DNA of 60,000 nucleotides, from positions 407,501-467,500 of the forward strand of contig JACVTC010000081.1 of assembly GCA_016946835.1 (NCBI GenBank), written 5' to 3'. Position 1 is the stretch's first letter, and every line of letters begins with the position of its first letter. This stretch comes from Neocallimastix lanati (nom. inval.) (lineage: Eukaryota > Neocallimastigomycota > Neocallimastigomycetes > Neocallimastigales > Neocallimastigaceae). Of this stretch, positions 47,668 to 59,938 are shown piece by piece. The position numbers and the translations under genes were made by a program. The notes under the pieces were generated by a model that saw only the letters and a program-made list of their open reading frames with translations, searched no databases and was not told the DNA's origin.

Positions 47668-48521
47668 TGGTCTTGTAAGGATAGAATAGAAGCAATAGTT
47701 TTGTTGAGATCAGTCATTTCGTTAGGACAATAGCGTTCTTCGTGACCTTTCTGATTACAACGATGACATACATGAATCTTCATTTCGGCAAAACTCTTGG
47801 TGAGGGCTTCTAAATCGGATTCTTCTTTTGATTGTTTTGATTTTTCATTCTTGTCTTTATTTTCGAAAAGTCTTGAGTTATTAGAATTTGACTGTCTTCT
47901 TCTTGAAAAGTTGGTTCTCTTTTTAGATTTGTAAAAATCACTTTCGTCGTCACTCTCATATTCATTAATGGTTTCTTCAGCTTTTAAAGCATAATTCATG
48001 GCATCTTCTAAGGATTTTGGTTGTTTATTTAAAAGAATATTAAAAATTGGTGTTCTTCTTTTAAAGGCTTTAGTGTACAGGAATATCTGTCTTTCAACAG
48101 ATGGTTTGTCTCTATCAGATATTCCATGTAGCAAGTCACTATATTCACTGTTAAATTCATTAACTGTTAAATTAGAAATTTTAATATTTTCGAGTTTTGA
48201 AAGGTTCTTAATTGATGATTTACCATTATCAATTAATTTTTCAATCTTTGAAGTAAACTCCTCAAAGGATAACTTTTTGTTCTGAAAGTAAATATTTGTA
48301 CAAGACTCTTTTAATTTGCCGGTGGTAGTTGAAATACTGATTCTTTTCTTTTCTTTTTCAGATAGATTAAGATCTTCGAAAATGTCTTCCAGTTCCATTT
48401 TCCATCTGAAAAATTTTGTGTTCTTGGCACCTAAAGCTTCAATATCCTTTGCCATATTAGAAGCCTTTTCATAGTCATCTTTAACAGATTTACTAGAACT
48501 ACTACTCATTTTGAAATACAA
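47658..48521 (-). CDS. gag: Element E gag
   Basis: A 287-residue Gag with Ser/Lys-rich N-terminus, capsid-like helical region (about 20-190), a basic Ser/Asn/Arg stretch, and a CCHC knuckle CHRCNQKGHEERYC (near 251-264). The best start is the ATG at 48513-48515 or 48507-48509; the listed end uses the first ATG. The stop TAA (47658-47660) lies next to the slippery site. The frame is intact although pol is split. Confidence 0.88.
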   Translation of the reverse strand: MYFKMSSSSSKSVKDDYEKASNMAKDIEALGAKNTKFFRWKMELEDIFEDLNLSEKEKKRISISTTTGKLKESCTNIYFQNKKLSFEEFTSKIEKLIDNGKSSIKNLSKLENIKISNLTVNEFNSEYSDLLHGISDRDKPSVERQIFLYTKAFKRRTPIFNILLNKQPKSLEDAMNYALKAEETINEYESDDESDFYKSKKRTNFSRRRQSNSNNSRLFENKDKNEKSKQSKEESDLEALTKSFAEMKIHVCHRCNQKGHEERYCPNEMTDLNKTIASILSLQDHLN

Positions 48522-48582
48522 GAAATGGGTTTAAAAATGTAATAATAAAAAAATGTTCAAGGAATTTGCTTTCCCGGGAGTA

Positions 48583-48600
48583 GAATGAGGTTCTCCACCA
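48583..48600 (-). promoter_or_regulatory. Element E primer binding site
   Basis: Two bases inside the 5' LTR the minus strand reads TGGTGGAGAACCTCATTC. It shares TGGTGGAGA with element B's PBS and then diverges, suggesting a short 9-nt primer contact, as in Ty3, with a tRNA ending TCTCCACCA. Confidence 0.65.
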
Positions 48601-48602
48601 CT

Positions 48603-49235
48603 TAATAAGTTTAAGGTATTATTTATTTTATTTTCTTAAACTTATTTTATATCGTTTTACCTTGTTTTATTTTAACAAGTTTTACCGATACTTAATATTT
48701 AAATTTACTTAATTATTTTAAAAAAAATGTTTTATTAAAAATTTATATAATATTTAATCTATATATTAAATATTATAATTCTTTTTATAAATAATTAAAA
48801 TAGTTAATACTATAATATAAATAATATAGTTTATAACTTTATATATTTGTTATAATAATAATTTTTATTTAATATTTTTATAGTTGATTATACAACGTTG
48901 AGAAATATTTTTAATTGTTAAAATTCATTATTTTTCTAAATAAATTCTCTTAATAAATTTCATAATTATTTTATAAATTAATTTCTAAAGAACTAATTAT
49001 TCCATATAAAAAATTTTATATTTATATTATTATTATAGTTTGTGTAACTATATTTTCCAATCAAATGTATATAAATATTATTATTAAATAATATTATTAT
49101 AATAATAAAAATTATTATAATTATTTAATATTATGAACAAGATTATTATTAAGTTATTACTATTTAATTATTTTAATATTTAAAATATTATAAAATCTTT
49201 TACTATTTCTTAATATATATTATTATTATTTATCA
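48603..49235 (-). repeat. Element E 5' LTR
   Basis: Copy of 35257-35804 with about 85 extra bp near 48833-48945. It is followed by TTTT (49236-49239) and LTR6b. Confidence 0.85.
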
Positions 49236-49239
49236 TTTT

Positions 49240-50193
49240 TGTAAGAATCTATAATTATTTTTAACAAAATAATTATATTTTCTTAGTTAGGTTATAATTA
49301 ATATAACTTTTATTTAACTCATATTTCATTTATACACCTAATTATAATTAATAATTTATTTAATTATATATTAAAATTTTATTTAGTTTAATATTAAAAA
49401 TTTATTTAATTATTCACTTAATTATTAAATTTATTAGTTTTAGTTTTCTCTCACTTATTAAATCATAAACTAAAACACTATTCTGTATTTTATCATGTAT
49501 TCTGTATTCTATCATGTATTCTGTATTGTATTAATCATGTATTTTATTATTAATGTATTGTTTTATATTTTTTATGTAAAGTTCTATAAAATAGAACTAA
49601 ATAGATTAAATTTTAAATTTTATGATCGAAATAATTTTCATTATTTTATTCTTTTATTTTCGATCATTATATTAGATTAAGTAATCGGTTAATTAAGGTT
49701 TTTCCAATTACTTCTTAAAAGTAATCGGTTTTACTTAATTAACGCGATGATCGATATGGATAGAATATCGATCAAAAAACTTATCTAGGTTTTTCTTCTA
49801 GTCTTTTCCTAGATGAGAGATTTGTTAAGATTAGAACCCCTTTTGATTTTAACCTTATTTTGACAAAAAAGTATAAATAAGGCTCTTGAGTTCTCTTTGA
49901 GAAATCAAGAGTTATTATTATAACAATTATAATATAATAATAATAACAATAGTTTTAACATTTAAAATTTCTAATAAATAATAAAACAAATTATTTTAAT
50001 AAAACAGATTTTATAATTAAAACTTTTCTTTATCAATTTTAGTGTTTCGTCTATTATAATTCGTTATAATAAACTCGAAAATTAGAAAGAACCATAGGTA
50101 AGTATGATTCTTTTCTAAACCTTTAATATTAGCAGTTAGAGCTAATATTAATGATTAATAATTTAATTATAATTTTTTAATTAAATTATTATA
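49240..50193 (+). repeat. Solo LTR6b
   Basis: Inverted copy of LTR6a, starting TGTAAGAATC directly after TTTT and ending near 50193 with TTATTATA, where LTR6a has TTATTACA. TATAAATAAGG at about 49871-49881 is on the plus strand. A T-run (50194-50199) follows. Beyond it no copy is available to tell whether a further LTR starts at TGAATATTC. Confidence 0.8.
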
Positions 50194-51078
50194 TTTTTTG
50201 AATATTCACTCTTTTTGAATGAATATTTTCTTTTAGTAAAATTTTTAGTGTTGTCATGAAATATTAGTTTGAAATTCACTAATAGATCTATTGAAATTAA
50301 ATTTCGTTATTGACAATTTCATTTTAAAATTCTATTTTTTATTATATAAAAATATATACTAAGAATATTTAATATTCTTAAACTAATTTATAAAGCTTTG
50401 TGTGTAAAAATTTATTTTTAAGTTTATTTAATTTTTATAATTAATAAAAAAAGCATCTTGACCTGACCTAATATAACTCAAAATCTCAAAATACGCTACA
50501 TATGTTGAAATTATAGCATAATTGAAATCTCAATTTCTATTATTTATATTTCAATAATTATTATTATTAGCTATTTATTAATTATTATATACTATTATTT
50601 AATATTTAGAGAATTATCTTAGGCTTAATAATTCTGAGAATGATAAGAAATAAAATTTATATTAATAATTAATTTAAAATAATTTATATATGACATCAAG
50701 GCTATTTATTTATTTTTAAATATTTATATATGTTTACAACATATATATTCAATGCGATAAAGAAGTTTTAGTTTTTTTTTTTTTTTTTACAATGGATTTT
50801 ATCCAAGAAAGAAATAGAAATAATGGATGAATTTCCTACTAAGCTTAGTGATAATTTTTATCAAGTATATTTTATTTAAAAGTGATATTTAAAATTATAG
50901 ATCATTTAAAAAATAATAATAGTAATAAAAATATATAAAAAAAAAAAAAAAAAAAAAAACATTCAAGCCCATACATAAACAATCATAAAAATTATAATAA
51001 TAATAATTATTATAATAAAAGTAAAAACTAGTAATATATATTTTAATATTAATAGCAATAAAAACCAAAGTAATAATC

Positions 51079-51113
<35 letters not shown>

Positions 51114-53075
51114 AAATAATCATACTCAAAAGGAGTTCAATACATTAAAAATTTAAAATAATACATTATAACGTACAATGAATAATATATTGATAATAAA
51201 AGTATGTAATTTAAAACAATTTAAAATTTTCAACTATTTATTATTAAAATATATTAATGAAGTTGACATAGTAATAAACACCAAATCCTAATTCTTAATA
51301 ATAACAATAATAATAATTATTATTATTATAATTTTTTTTTTACTGTTTAATTTTTTAACTTTAAATCTTTTATTTCAATTTTTTAGTTTATTATTTTTTT
51401 TTCTTTATTTTTTTTTTTAAAAATATCTTAAGAATAGTAATCACTAATAATTTTATAACTTGTGCCGGATAAACAACAAATTGAAAAATTGTAATTTTTT
51501 TCTACTAAAATAGTCTCGTTTCTTGACACAAAAAGGATCGGAAATAGAACTAATATAGGTAATAAAAATTATGATAATAGTTATATTTTACTTTTATAGT
51601 AATTGAATCACATAAAATGAATGGTATTATTATTTTTAAACTAATATAAAAATTATATTATAAAAAAAATGTTCAATTAAATTTTTTTTTTTTTATATTA
51701 TTTTATTTTTATTATTACTTTTTGATTTATATTAATTTTTTTCATTTTAGTTATAATCATTTAAAGTATTATTAAAAAATATATATATATAAATATTTAA
51801 TATATAAATATATATCAAATTAATATTGTTAATAATTTAAAAATTTTGAAATACACCTTGTTAAATTAATAAATTAAAAAAAAAAAATTTTTTTTTTTTT
51901 TAATTACATATAAAAATGTATAAAATAAGGTTATTAAAAATAAAATTTTATAAAAAATAAGGTTAATCCAGTATTATAAAAATAAAGTGTTAGTTGAGAT
52001 GATAAATCATTTACCAAGAAAGATAAAGTATAGCATGAATATTTAGAAATATAGAATGTATACCAAAATAAAAAGTCGGATTTTCTTAAGAACAATATTA
52101 AACAAAGGATTAATTATTATGGTTGTTCATTTATTTATTCCATAATTATTTAAAGTATTACTGATTAATTAAAAATTATATAATAAATTAAATAATAAAT
52201 AATTAAATTAATAAATTACAAATAACATATAACAAATAATAAATAAATAAATAAATAAAATAAATAATAAATAATTGAATAATAAAATATAAATAAAAAA
52301 TAATAAAAGATAAATATTATTTATTTAACTAATAAAAAAAGGAAATAGAAAAAAATATTAAAATAATAATACAAATTAATAATAATTAAAATATATATTA
52401 ATAAAGAAAATAATAATAACTAAATAAATATATAATATATGAATGTATAAATAAATAAATTAATAATGAATAATAAATAATTAATAAATTGAGAAATAAA
52501 TAAATAAAAACAAATATTAAATATATAATAAATATATTTAATATTTAATATATAATAAATAACAAACGCATAAATAAATAATTTTTAAACAAACGAAAAT
52601 CCTATATATGAAATATTATTATTGATATTTACGAATAAAACTTTTATTTTTATTTGATTATTTCATTATTTATTTTTATTTTTTTTTTTTTTTATTTTAC
52701 ATTATTTATTTATTAATACATTTTTAAATATATTTTACTAATGTTCTAAAATAATATAATAAAATTAATAAATAATAATAAATATTTATTATTATTTTAA
52801 TTTATAAAAATATACATAATCTTTATATTTTTTTTGTTCAATTTATCATTATTATTATTATTATTATTATTTTAAAACGTCAAGAATATCAATAAATATT
52901 TTTTTTACGACTTGTACCGAATTTAGAGCATATGAAATCTTGATAAATTTTTTCCATCATTTTATTTTCATTTCTTGGTACAAGAAGGTTCAATAATAGA
53001 GCTTATTTCTTTAGAAAAAACTGTAATAGATGTAATAAACATTTTTATAGTTTATTATTTCTTTTTTTATGGTTT
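50194..53075. other. AT-rich DNA without genes
   Basis: No ORF over 60 codons and no RNA gene. Long A- and T-runs near 50773, 50937, 51080 and 51890, and AATAAATA-type microsatellites at 52230-52500. The segment about 51415-51640 is a diverged direct repeat of 52880-53130, the 3' flank of the secreted-protein gene, sharing ACTTGTRCCG, TTTCTTGRYACAARAAGG and the ATTCACAT region, so an older duplicate of that flank once existed here. Confidence 0.5.
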
Positions 53076-53196
53076 TCATGACAGTGATTGATTCACATGA
53101 AATGGTAGTATTGCTTTTGTGGTAGTTTTAGCTGGACGAGTTTTTGTGGAGGAAATGACAGAATAATAAATAGTTTCCGTTGTTTCATGGTTCATT
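53076..53196 (-). pseudogene. Out-of-frame continuation of the secreted-protein gene
   Basis: Just past the TAG at 53197-53199, the +1 frame from 53204 stays open for 42 codons and encodes QNRMNHETTET, followed by a Thr/Lys-rich tail ending at TGA (53076-53078). This matches the inter-repeat linker of the gene (QNKSVDETTEA). A small indel therefore truncated the protein, or the last linker has decayed. Confidence 0.55.
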
Positions 53197-55560
53197 CTAT
53201 TTTGAAGCACAGCCTAATTGACAAGTAGCAAGATCAAAAATGATATTTTCTTCTTCAGAATCACAGTATCGATCAAAATCGGTTTCTGCAGGGAAATTTT
53301 CTTTTAAATCTTTATTCTCAGAACAGGAGAAGATACGATCATCATTGCTTTCAACATTATAATAAGTAATTTCATCTTCAGAAATTACTTTATCAATAGT
53401 TACATGGGCATCCCCATTGGAAGTAGTGATAGAAGATTCATTTGAATCAATAATCAAAACTTCATTAGAAGAAACTACATAATATGGATTTCTAATATCT
53501 AACTTAATACTACTTCTCAATAAATAATACTTTTCATCATTTAAACATACCGCATTATTTGAAAATTTATCACAAACTAATTTACAGGTAGCAAGATCAA
53601 ATTTAGGAGTATATTGACAATCATTACCACAATATAATTTATAATTCAAATTTTTCATTGAAAATTTTCCTCTACAAGCTTCATAACGTTCGTCCTCATA
53701 ATGAACTGAATATCCACCTCTAAAACGTTCTTCGTAGGTATAATAATTAAATGAAAGAGTACTATTACTGCTTATAGAATCTGGTTCATTTGAATTAAAA
53801 ATAGGAACAATGATAGATTCCTCCTGAGGTTTAGGAATTACATTAATAGGTCTAGAAGTAGTTTTAGGAGGTAATTTAAGAAGAGTACTTGTTGTTTTTG
53901 TGGTAACATTATTAACTTGACTAAGAGTTTTTACTGTAGTTATAGTTTTAGTAGGAGCTTCTGTGGTTTCATCTACAGATTTATTTTGTTTTGGAGCACA
54001 GCCTAATTGACAAGTAGCAAGATCAAAAATGATATTTTCTTCTTCAGAATCACAGTATCGATCAAAATCGGTTTCTGCAGGGAAATTTTCTTTTAAATCT
54101 TTATTTTCGGAACAGGAGAAGATACGATCATCATTGCTTTCAACATTATAATAAGTAATTTCATCTTCAGAAATTACTTTATCAATAGTTACATGGGCAT
54201 CCCCATTGGAAGTAGTGATAGAAGATTCATTTGAATCAATAATCAAAACTTCATTAGAAGAAACTACATAATATGGATTTCTAATATCTAACTTAATACT
54301 ACTTCTCAATAAATAATACTTTTGATCATTTAAACATACCGCATTATTTATGAATTTATCACAAACTAATTTACAGGTAGCAAGATCAAATTTAAGAGTA
54401 TATTGACAATCATTACCACAATATAATTTATAATTCAAATTTTTCATTGAAAATTTTCCTCTACAAGCTTCATAACGTTCGTCCTCATAATGAACTGAAT
54501 ATCCACCTCTAAAACGTTCTTCGTAGGTATAATAATTAAATGAAAGAGTACTATTACTGCTTATAGAATCTGGTTCATTTGAATTAAAAATAGGAACAAT
54601 GATAGATTCCTCCTGAGGTTTAGGAATTACATTAATAGGTCTAGAAGTAGTTTTAGGAGGTAATTTAAGAAGAGTACTTGTGGTTTTTGTTGTAATATTA
54701 ACTTGACTAAGAGTTTTTACTGTAGTTATAGTTTTAGTAGGAGCTTCTGTGGTTTCATCTACAGATTTATTTTGTTTTGGAGCACAGCCTAATTGACAAG
54801 TAGCAAGATCAAAAATGATATTTTCTTCTTCGGAATCACAGTATTGATCAAAATCGATTTCTGCAGGGAAATTTTCTTTTAAATCTTTATTCTCAGAACA
54901 GGAGAAGATACGATCATCATTGCTTTCAACATTATAATAAGTAATTTCATCTTCAGAAATTACTTTATCAATAGTTACATGGGCATCCCCATTGGAAGTA
55001 GTGATAGAAGATTCATTTGAATCAATAATCAAAACTTCATTAGAAGAAACTACATAATATGGATTTCTAATATCTAACTTAATACTACTTCTCAATAAAT
55101 AATACTTTTGATCATTTAAACATACCGCATTATTTATAAATTTATCACAAACTAATTTACAGGTAGCAAGATCAAATTTAGGAGTATATTGACAATCATT
55201 ACCACAATATAATTTATAATTCAAATTTTTCATTGAAAATTTTCCTCTACAAGCTTCGTAGCGTTCATCCTCATAATGAACTGAATATCCACCTCTAAAA
55301 CGTTCTTCGTAGGTATAATAATTAAACGAAAGAGTACTATTACTGCTTATAGAATCTGGTTCATTTGAATTAAAAATAGGAACAATGATAGATTCCTCCT
55401 GAGGTTTAGGAATTACATTAATAGGTCTAGAAGTAGTTTTAGGAGGTAATTTAAGAAGAGTTTTTGTTGTAGAAACAGGTTTTTCTGTAGTTATACCTTT
55501 AACTTTTTCTATAGTCGTATAGACTACTGCTAAAGTTTTCAAAATATTAGCTAATTTCAT
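53197..55560 (-). CDS. Probable secreted Cys-rich protein with three tandem repeats
   Basis: 787 residues. The ATG (55558-55560) follows an A-run, and a short N-terminus with a hydrophobic core (LANILKTLAVVYTT) may be a weak signal peptide. Then come three units of 262-263 residues, spaced 786 and 789 bp in DNA, differing by only a few residues. Each unit has a Thr/Pro/Lys-rich linker (KTTSRPINVIPKP), a 6-Cys segment ending FDLATCKLVC plus one more Cys, a beta-rich middle, and a 4-Cys segment ending FDLATCQLGC. The two Cys segments look like diverged halves of one module. Several N-x-S/T sites suggest glycosylation. I do not recognise the family: an extracellular or cell-wall role is inference, and it is not a fungal dockerin by motif. 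It is the only host-like gene in the window. Confidence 0.75.
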   Translation of the reverse strand: MKLANILKTLAVVYTTIEKVKGITTEKPVSTTKTLLKLPPKTTSRPINVIPKPQEESIIVPIFNSNEPDSISSNSTLSFNYYTYEERFRGGYSVHYEDERYEACRGKFSMKNLNYKLYCGNDCQYTPKFDLATCKLVCDKFINNAVCLNDQKYYLLRSSIKLDIRNPYYVVSSNEVLIIDSNESSITTSNGDAHVTIDKVISEDEITYYNVESNDDRIFSCSENKDLKENFPAEIDFDQYCDSEEENIIFDLATCQLGCAPKQNKSVDETTEAPTKTITTVKTLSQVNITTKTTSTLLKLPPKTTSRPINVIPKPQEESIIVPIFNSNEPDSISSNSTLSFNYYTYEERFRGGYSVHYEDERYEACRGKFSMKNLNYKLYCGNDCQYTLKFDLATCKLVCDKFINNAVCLNDQKYYLLRSSIKLDIRNPYYVVSSNEVLIIDSNESSITTSNGDAHVTIDKVISEDEITYYNVESNDDRIFSCSENKDLKENFPAETDFDRYCDSEEENIIFDLATCQLGCAPKQNKSVDETTEAPTKTITTVKTLSQVNNVTTKTTSTLLKLPPKTTSRPINVIPKPQEESIIVPIFNSNEPDSISSNSTLSFNYYTYEERFRGGYSVHYEDERYEACRGKFSMKNLNYKLYCGNDCQYTPKFDLATCKLVCDKFSNNAVCLNDEKYYLLRSSIKLDIRNPYYVVSSNEVLIIDSNESSITTSNGDAHVTIDKVISEDEITYYNVESNDDRIFSCSENKDLKENFPAETDFDRYCDSEEENIIFDLATCQLGCASK

Positions 55561-58500
55561 TTTTTTTTTTTTATTCTTTTGTTAACTATGTATAAATAAA
55601 TAATAAAAAAATGGTATAATTTTAATTTAATTTAATTTAAGAATAAATTATTTTTAATAAATTTCAATTTTAATAAAATGTGAATGTAATAATCATATAA
55701 TATTATATTTAATAAATATTATAAATAAATTACCTTTTATATATATTTTTATTACTATTATTTAAGTATTTTATATATATATAATCAATATATAATATAA
55801 ACTTTTTTATTTATCACTTTTAGCTTTATATATATATATATATATATATTTATTTTTTTTATATTTTTTTTTAAAAAAAAATAAAATGTGAATTTTAAAT
55901 TATAATTACTTATTAAAAAAAAAAATAAAAATTAAAATTTTCAATTTTATTATAATTTTTATTACTATTATTTTTTTTTAATATGCTTTATTATTTTTTT
56001 TTTTATTTTATTTACTTTTTTTTTTTTTTTTTTTTGGATTTTTTATTTTGGAAAAATTTTTTACCTCTTTTATATTTTTCATCATTTCTAAATTAATTTA
56101 ACAAAACTGCTTATAATAATACATAAAAAAAGTAAGTATATATATATATTTATATATATATAAAGTTTCAGCAGTAAATCTTTGAAAATAAAAGAAAACT
56201 TTTAGGTTTAAATTTTATCAATCTTTTAAAATATTATTCTTTAAACTTTTTTTTTAGAAATTTCGATAATCCTAATTAAATATTGATTATTTTTTTTATT
56301 TTTAAATTTTTATTATTATTCATTTATTATTAATTAATTATTAATTATTAGTATTATTATTATTAGTATTATTTAAATTTTTTTAAATCTTAATTTTTTT
56401 TTAAAATTTAAGATTTAAAAAAAAAATGAAAACTTTAATTATTAATAATAAACTAATTTTTAATAATCACATGAATCTAATTTAAAAATTATGAAAATAA
56501 CATGACTTAATAAAAATAAAAATAAATTTATGTTAAAACATATATTTATAGTTTATGATTTTATTATGTAAAATGTAAAATAATTTATTTTCAAAAGATT
56601 TTTTAATTTTAATATTATATTTTTATATATAAATTGTTTATTATTTTCATATACTTTTTATACTAAATATTATAAACAGTTAATTAATATCATAAGAATG
56701 GCTACTTCTTGTCATATTAATTTACTTTAGTATTAACATAAAATAAACCATATATTAATAAATAATTAATAAAATTTATCCCTAATAAGGAAGCAAAACC
56801 AAATTTTTCATTTTAAATTTGTTTTTTTTTTTATGAAAATCATTTTAGTTTTAAAATGTCTATAGAGTTTTTTTTTTTATTCTTTAATTAATTAATTAAT
56901 AATATTAATATATTATATTATGATAGATAAACTCCATTTCAATAATTATTTTTGGGAGAAATTTTATTTAGTTTCTTATTTAAAAATTTTATTTAATATT
57001 TCGTTTTTTTAAATAACTCTTTCAAGTTCATTTTACAATACTTTTAGTTCTTAAAAACTTCTTAAATTCTTAAACTACTTTTTGATTTCTTTTTCAGTAT
57101 TTATTATTTCATATAATAATTAGTACTTATAAAGTCATTTAAATTTAAAAATAAGAAATATTATTTTTATTACAGATATAATATTAAAAAATGGAATAAA
57201 GAATTTTCATATAAATAGTTATAATTATAAAATAATTAAAAAAATATATGAAAATAAAATATAAATTAATAAAATACACATTAACTAATGTTTTTCATAG
57301 TTTTATGTGGTAGTGTGATTTCATATTAAACATTTAAATATCAGCCACAGCTATAAATTTAAGTTTGATTTATCTTTACATAAATATTAATATATATTTT
57401 ATGTTTTTCATATATATATTTTTTTTAAATTAAAATTTAATTTACTTTTTTTTTTTTTAAGTTATGACTAAAATATTTACATTAAAAAAAAAAAAGATAT
57501 AAACTTCATTACAATTAATTATTTTTTAATTTTTTTTTTTTTTTAATATTTTAATTTTTTTTAAATTTTATATATATATATATATATATATATTAATATA
57601 TTTTAGTAATAATCTTAAATATAATTAAAAAACTTCATCTAATTTCTTTATCCAATTTCAAGATAAGAGTCTCAACTTATTAATTGGGTTCAACTAATAT
57701 ACAAGTTGTAATTTAATATTCAAAAAGATTAATTGAAATAAAATTAATATATAATAAAAATTAATATAGTATTATTTCAATTCAATAAACGAAGTACACG
57801 AATATAATAATAAAAAATTTTTTATTTCTATTTCTTAAAATCTTTTAATTCACAAAAAATAATTAAATTAAAGAAATATAATAAATAATAGTTAAAAAAA
57901 ATGAGAAGAAGAACACAAAACCAATCAATTATTTAAGAAATAATAATCTTCGGAACTATATTATATTTAATTATTCAGAAAATTTTTATAAAGTTACTGA
58001 ACTCAATACTGATTACATTTTTTATATTAAATAAATTTTAATATAAAAAATGTAATCAAATTAATGGTTATAATTTATTAATGTATATGAAACACAAAAA
58101 AAAAAAAAAAAAAACGTTTTATAAGAAAATTTTTAATAATTATTTTTAAGGAAACTTTTTATTTTATTTTATTAGAAAATAAACTTTTTATTTAATAAAT
58201 TTAAAGATTATAATTAATTAAAGTTTTATTAAGTTAGGTTAATTTAGGCTATATAAGGCTATATTAGGTTATATTGGGTTAATAATGTTAATAAAAATTT
58301 TATTAATTAGAAATTATTAAGACTATTTATACTTTACATCAAAATATATAATATTTTATAAATTATAACATATAACTATTTATTAATATTAGTATTATTC
58401 TAATTCATGATTTTTAAACAAAAATATAAATATTCTAATATTAAACTATCATATAAAATAATACTATTCTAATAAAAATGTTAAATATTACTAAACTAAT

Positions 58501-58611
58501 GATATAAATATTTATATTATTGTCTATATTAATACTAATGTTATTTTAAATAATACTAAAACAAATTTAAAAAATAAAAATTATTAATAAAATATACTCG
58601 ATTGTAATTAT
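55561..58611. other. AT-rich intergenic DNA
   Basis: Upstream of the secreted-protein gene a TATA-like TATAAATAAA lies near 55591-55600, about 30 bp from the ATG. The rest is homopolymers and (TA)n tracts (55830-55850, 57570-57592) with no ORF, tRNA or recognisable repeat pair. Imperfect GGCTATATTA iterations occur at 58232-58280. Confidence 0.5.
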
Positions 58612-58625
58612 TATAATAAAATGGT

Positions 58626-59062
58626 TTTTTTTTTTTTTTTTTTTTTTATAGACTGAAGACTTTGGTCTTCCCCATATAGTAATATGGGTGTATGATTAAC
58701 TGCCATACCGGTACGGCGTCGACGCTCTCAACTCCCCATAAGCAAAGAAACTCCATATAGAAGCACCCTACGCGATCCTCGAGGGAAAGCAGAGCCAACT
58801 ATAGGTGGCGTCCTTGCCATCCCAGAGGAGCTGGACACTGTAAATCCTCTCAGACAAGGCTTACGCAATGGGATTCTTATAGTGTTAGAAATTTAGAAAA
58901 CTTAGAAAGTATACCTACTTTCTAAGTTTTCTAAAGGTATGTTAAGTCGTTGGCTTAACATACCAAAGGTCTCTGGATCGACCCCCACAAGTATCATATC
59001 TTCACGATTTTTCCCTTTGGGTTTTGCGTGAAAGGTTAGGGGTTAAACGATACTCAGGTAGG
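58626..59062 (-). mobile_element. Poly(A)-tailed structured retroposon (SINE-like)
   Basis: A relatively GC-rich island in AT-rich DNA. On the minus strand it ends in a roughly 22-nt A-tail (58626-58647). It is flanked by a perfect 14-bp target duplication TATAATAAAATGGT (58612-58625 and 59063-59076), the signature of LINE-driven insertion. No ORF. Strong hairpins: 16 bp (58894-58909 with 58918-58933), 11 bp (58936-58946 with 58954-58964), 6 bp GAAGAC/GTCTTC just before the tail (58655-58670), and a 5'-end pseudoknot-like fold. It could be a SINE, a LINE 3' fragment, or a retrocopy of a structured ncRNA. Confidence 0.78.
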
Positions 59063-59076
59063 TATAATAAAATGGT

Positions 59077-59171
59077 ACTAAATAATATTTAATAAAAATA
59101 GTTTTCTTATAATATAAGGTTAATTATAGTATTTAATAATTTTAAATGATTATAAAAATTATTTATATATT

Positions 59172-59207
<36 letters not shown>

Positions 59208-59897
59208 AATCATAAAAATTTTTAATTAAGCGTATCCGTTGTGTAACACATTTTCAATTAATCATAATTTCTTTTATTATTTAAGTTAGGAACATGATTA
59301 TTATTACCCAAAAGTAGTTCAGTCAGAGTACTTTCTGAAAGCTCGTGCAGTATAATGAAAATAAAGCGAAAATTTTAGAAGTAATTATGTTATTATAATG
59401 TGAATTAAAATCATTATTTAAAAAAATTATTAAAAAAAATTATTAAAAAAATTATTAAAAAAATTATTAAAAAAAAAAAAAAAAATAAAACAAAAAAAAG
59501 TTAATATCAGTAGAGTAGATACTGTAATATCCATAAAATTGGCCCTCAAGTCAAAAGAAATATTATTAGAAGATTAAATTTCAATAGATTTCTTATGTGA
59601 ATATTGATTCTTACTATTTATGTTAAAATATATATATATTCAAAAAGTAACTCAGTAGAACTACTAATGGCTGGTATAATGTTGGTATATACTAGACTAA
59701 CTATATATAAAATATTAGACTTATATAATTCATTAATGGGTTCTTTTTAAATGTCTTTTTTTCCCCAAGTATTGAAATGTAACTAAAGTTACACCAATAA
59801 ACATATAAATATATATTAATTAATTTGTTTTTCAGAATATAATAGATGTATAGAAGAAAATAGAAGTAATTTCATTATTTTACTACCAAATAAAATT

Positions 59898-59938
<41 letters not shown>

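Noticed and set aside
50199-51000. Another solo LTR beginning TGAATATTC after the T-run at 50194
   Set aside because: Position and start fit the stack pattern, but no second copy or right boundary is visible.
59034-59046. Telomeric TTAGGG-like sequence
   Set aside because: A single GGTTAGGGGTTA inside the retroposon, not an array.
58981-59062. HDV-like self-cleaving ribozyme at the retroposon 5' end
   Set aside because: The strand order resembles the P1/P2/P3 topology, but there is no P4 or catalytic-C joining region and extra bases precede P1.
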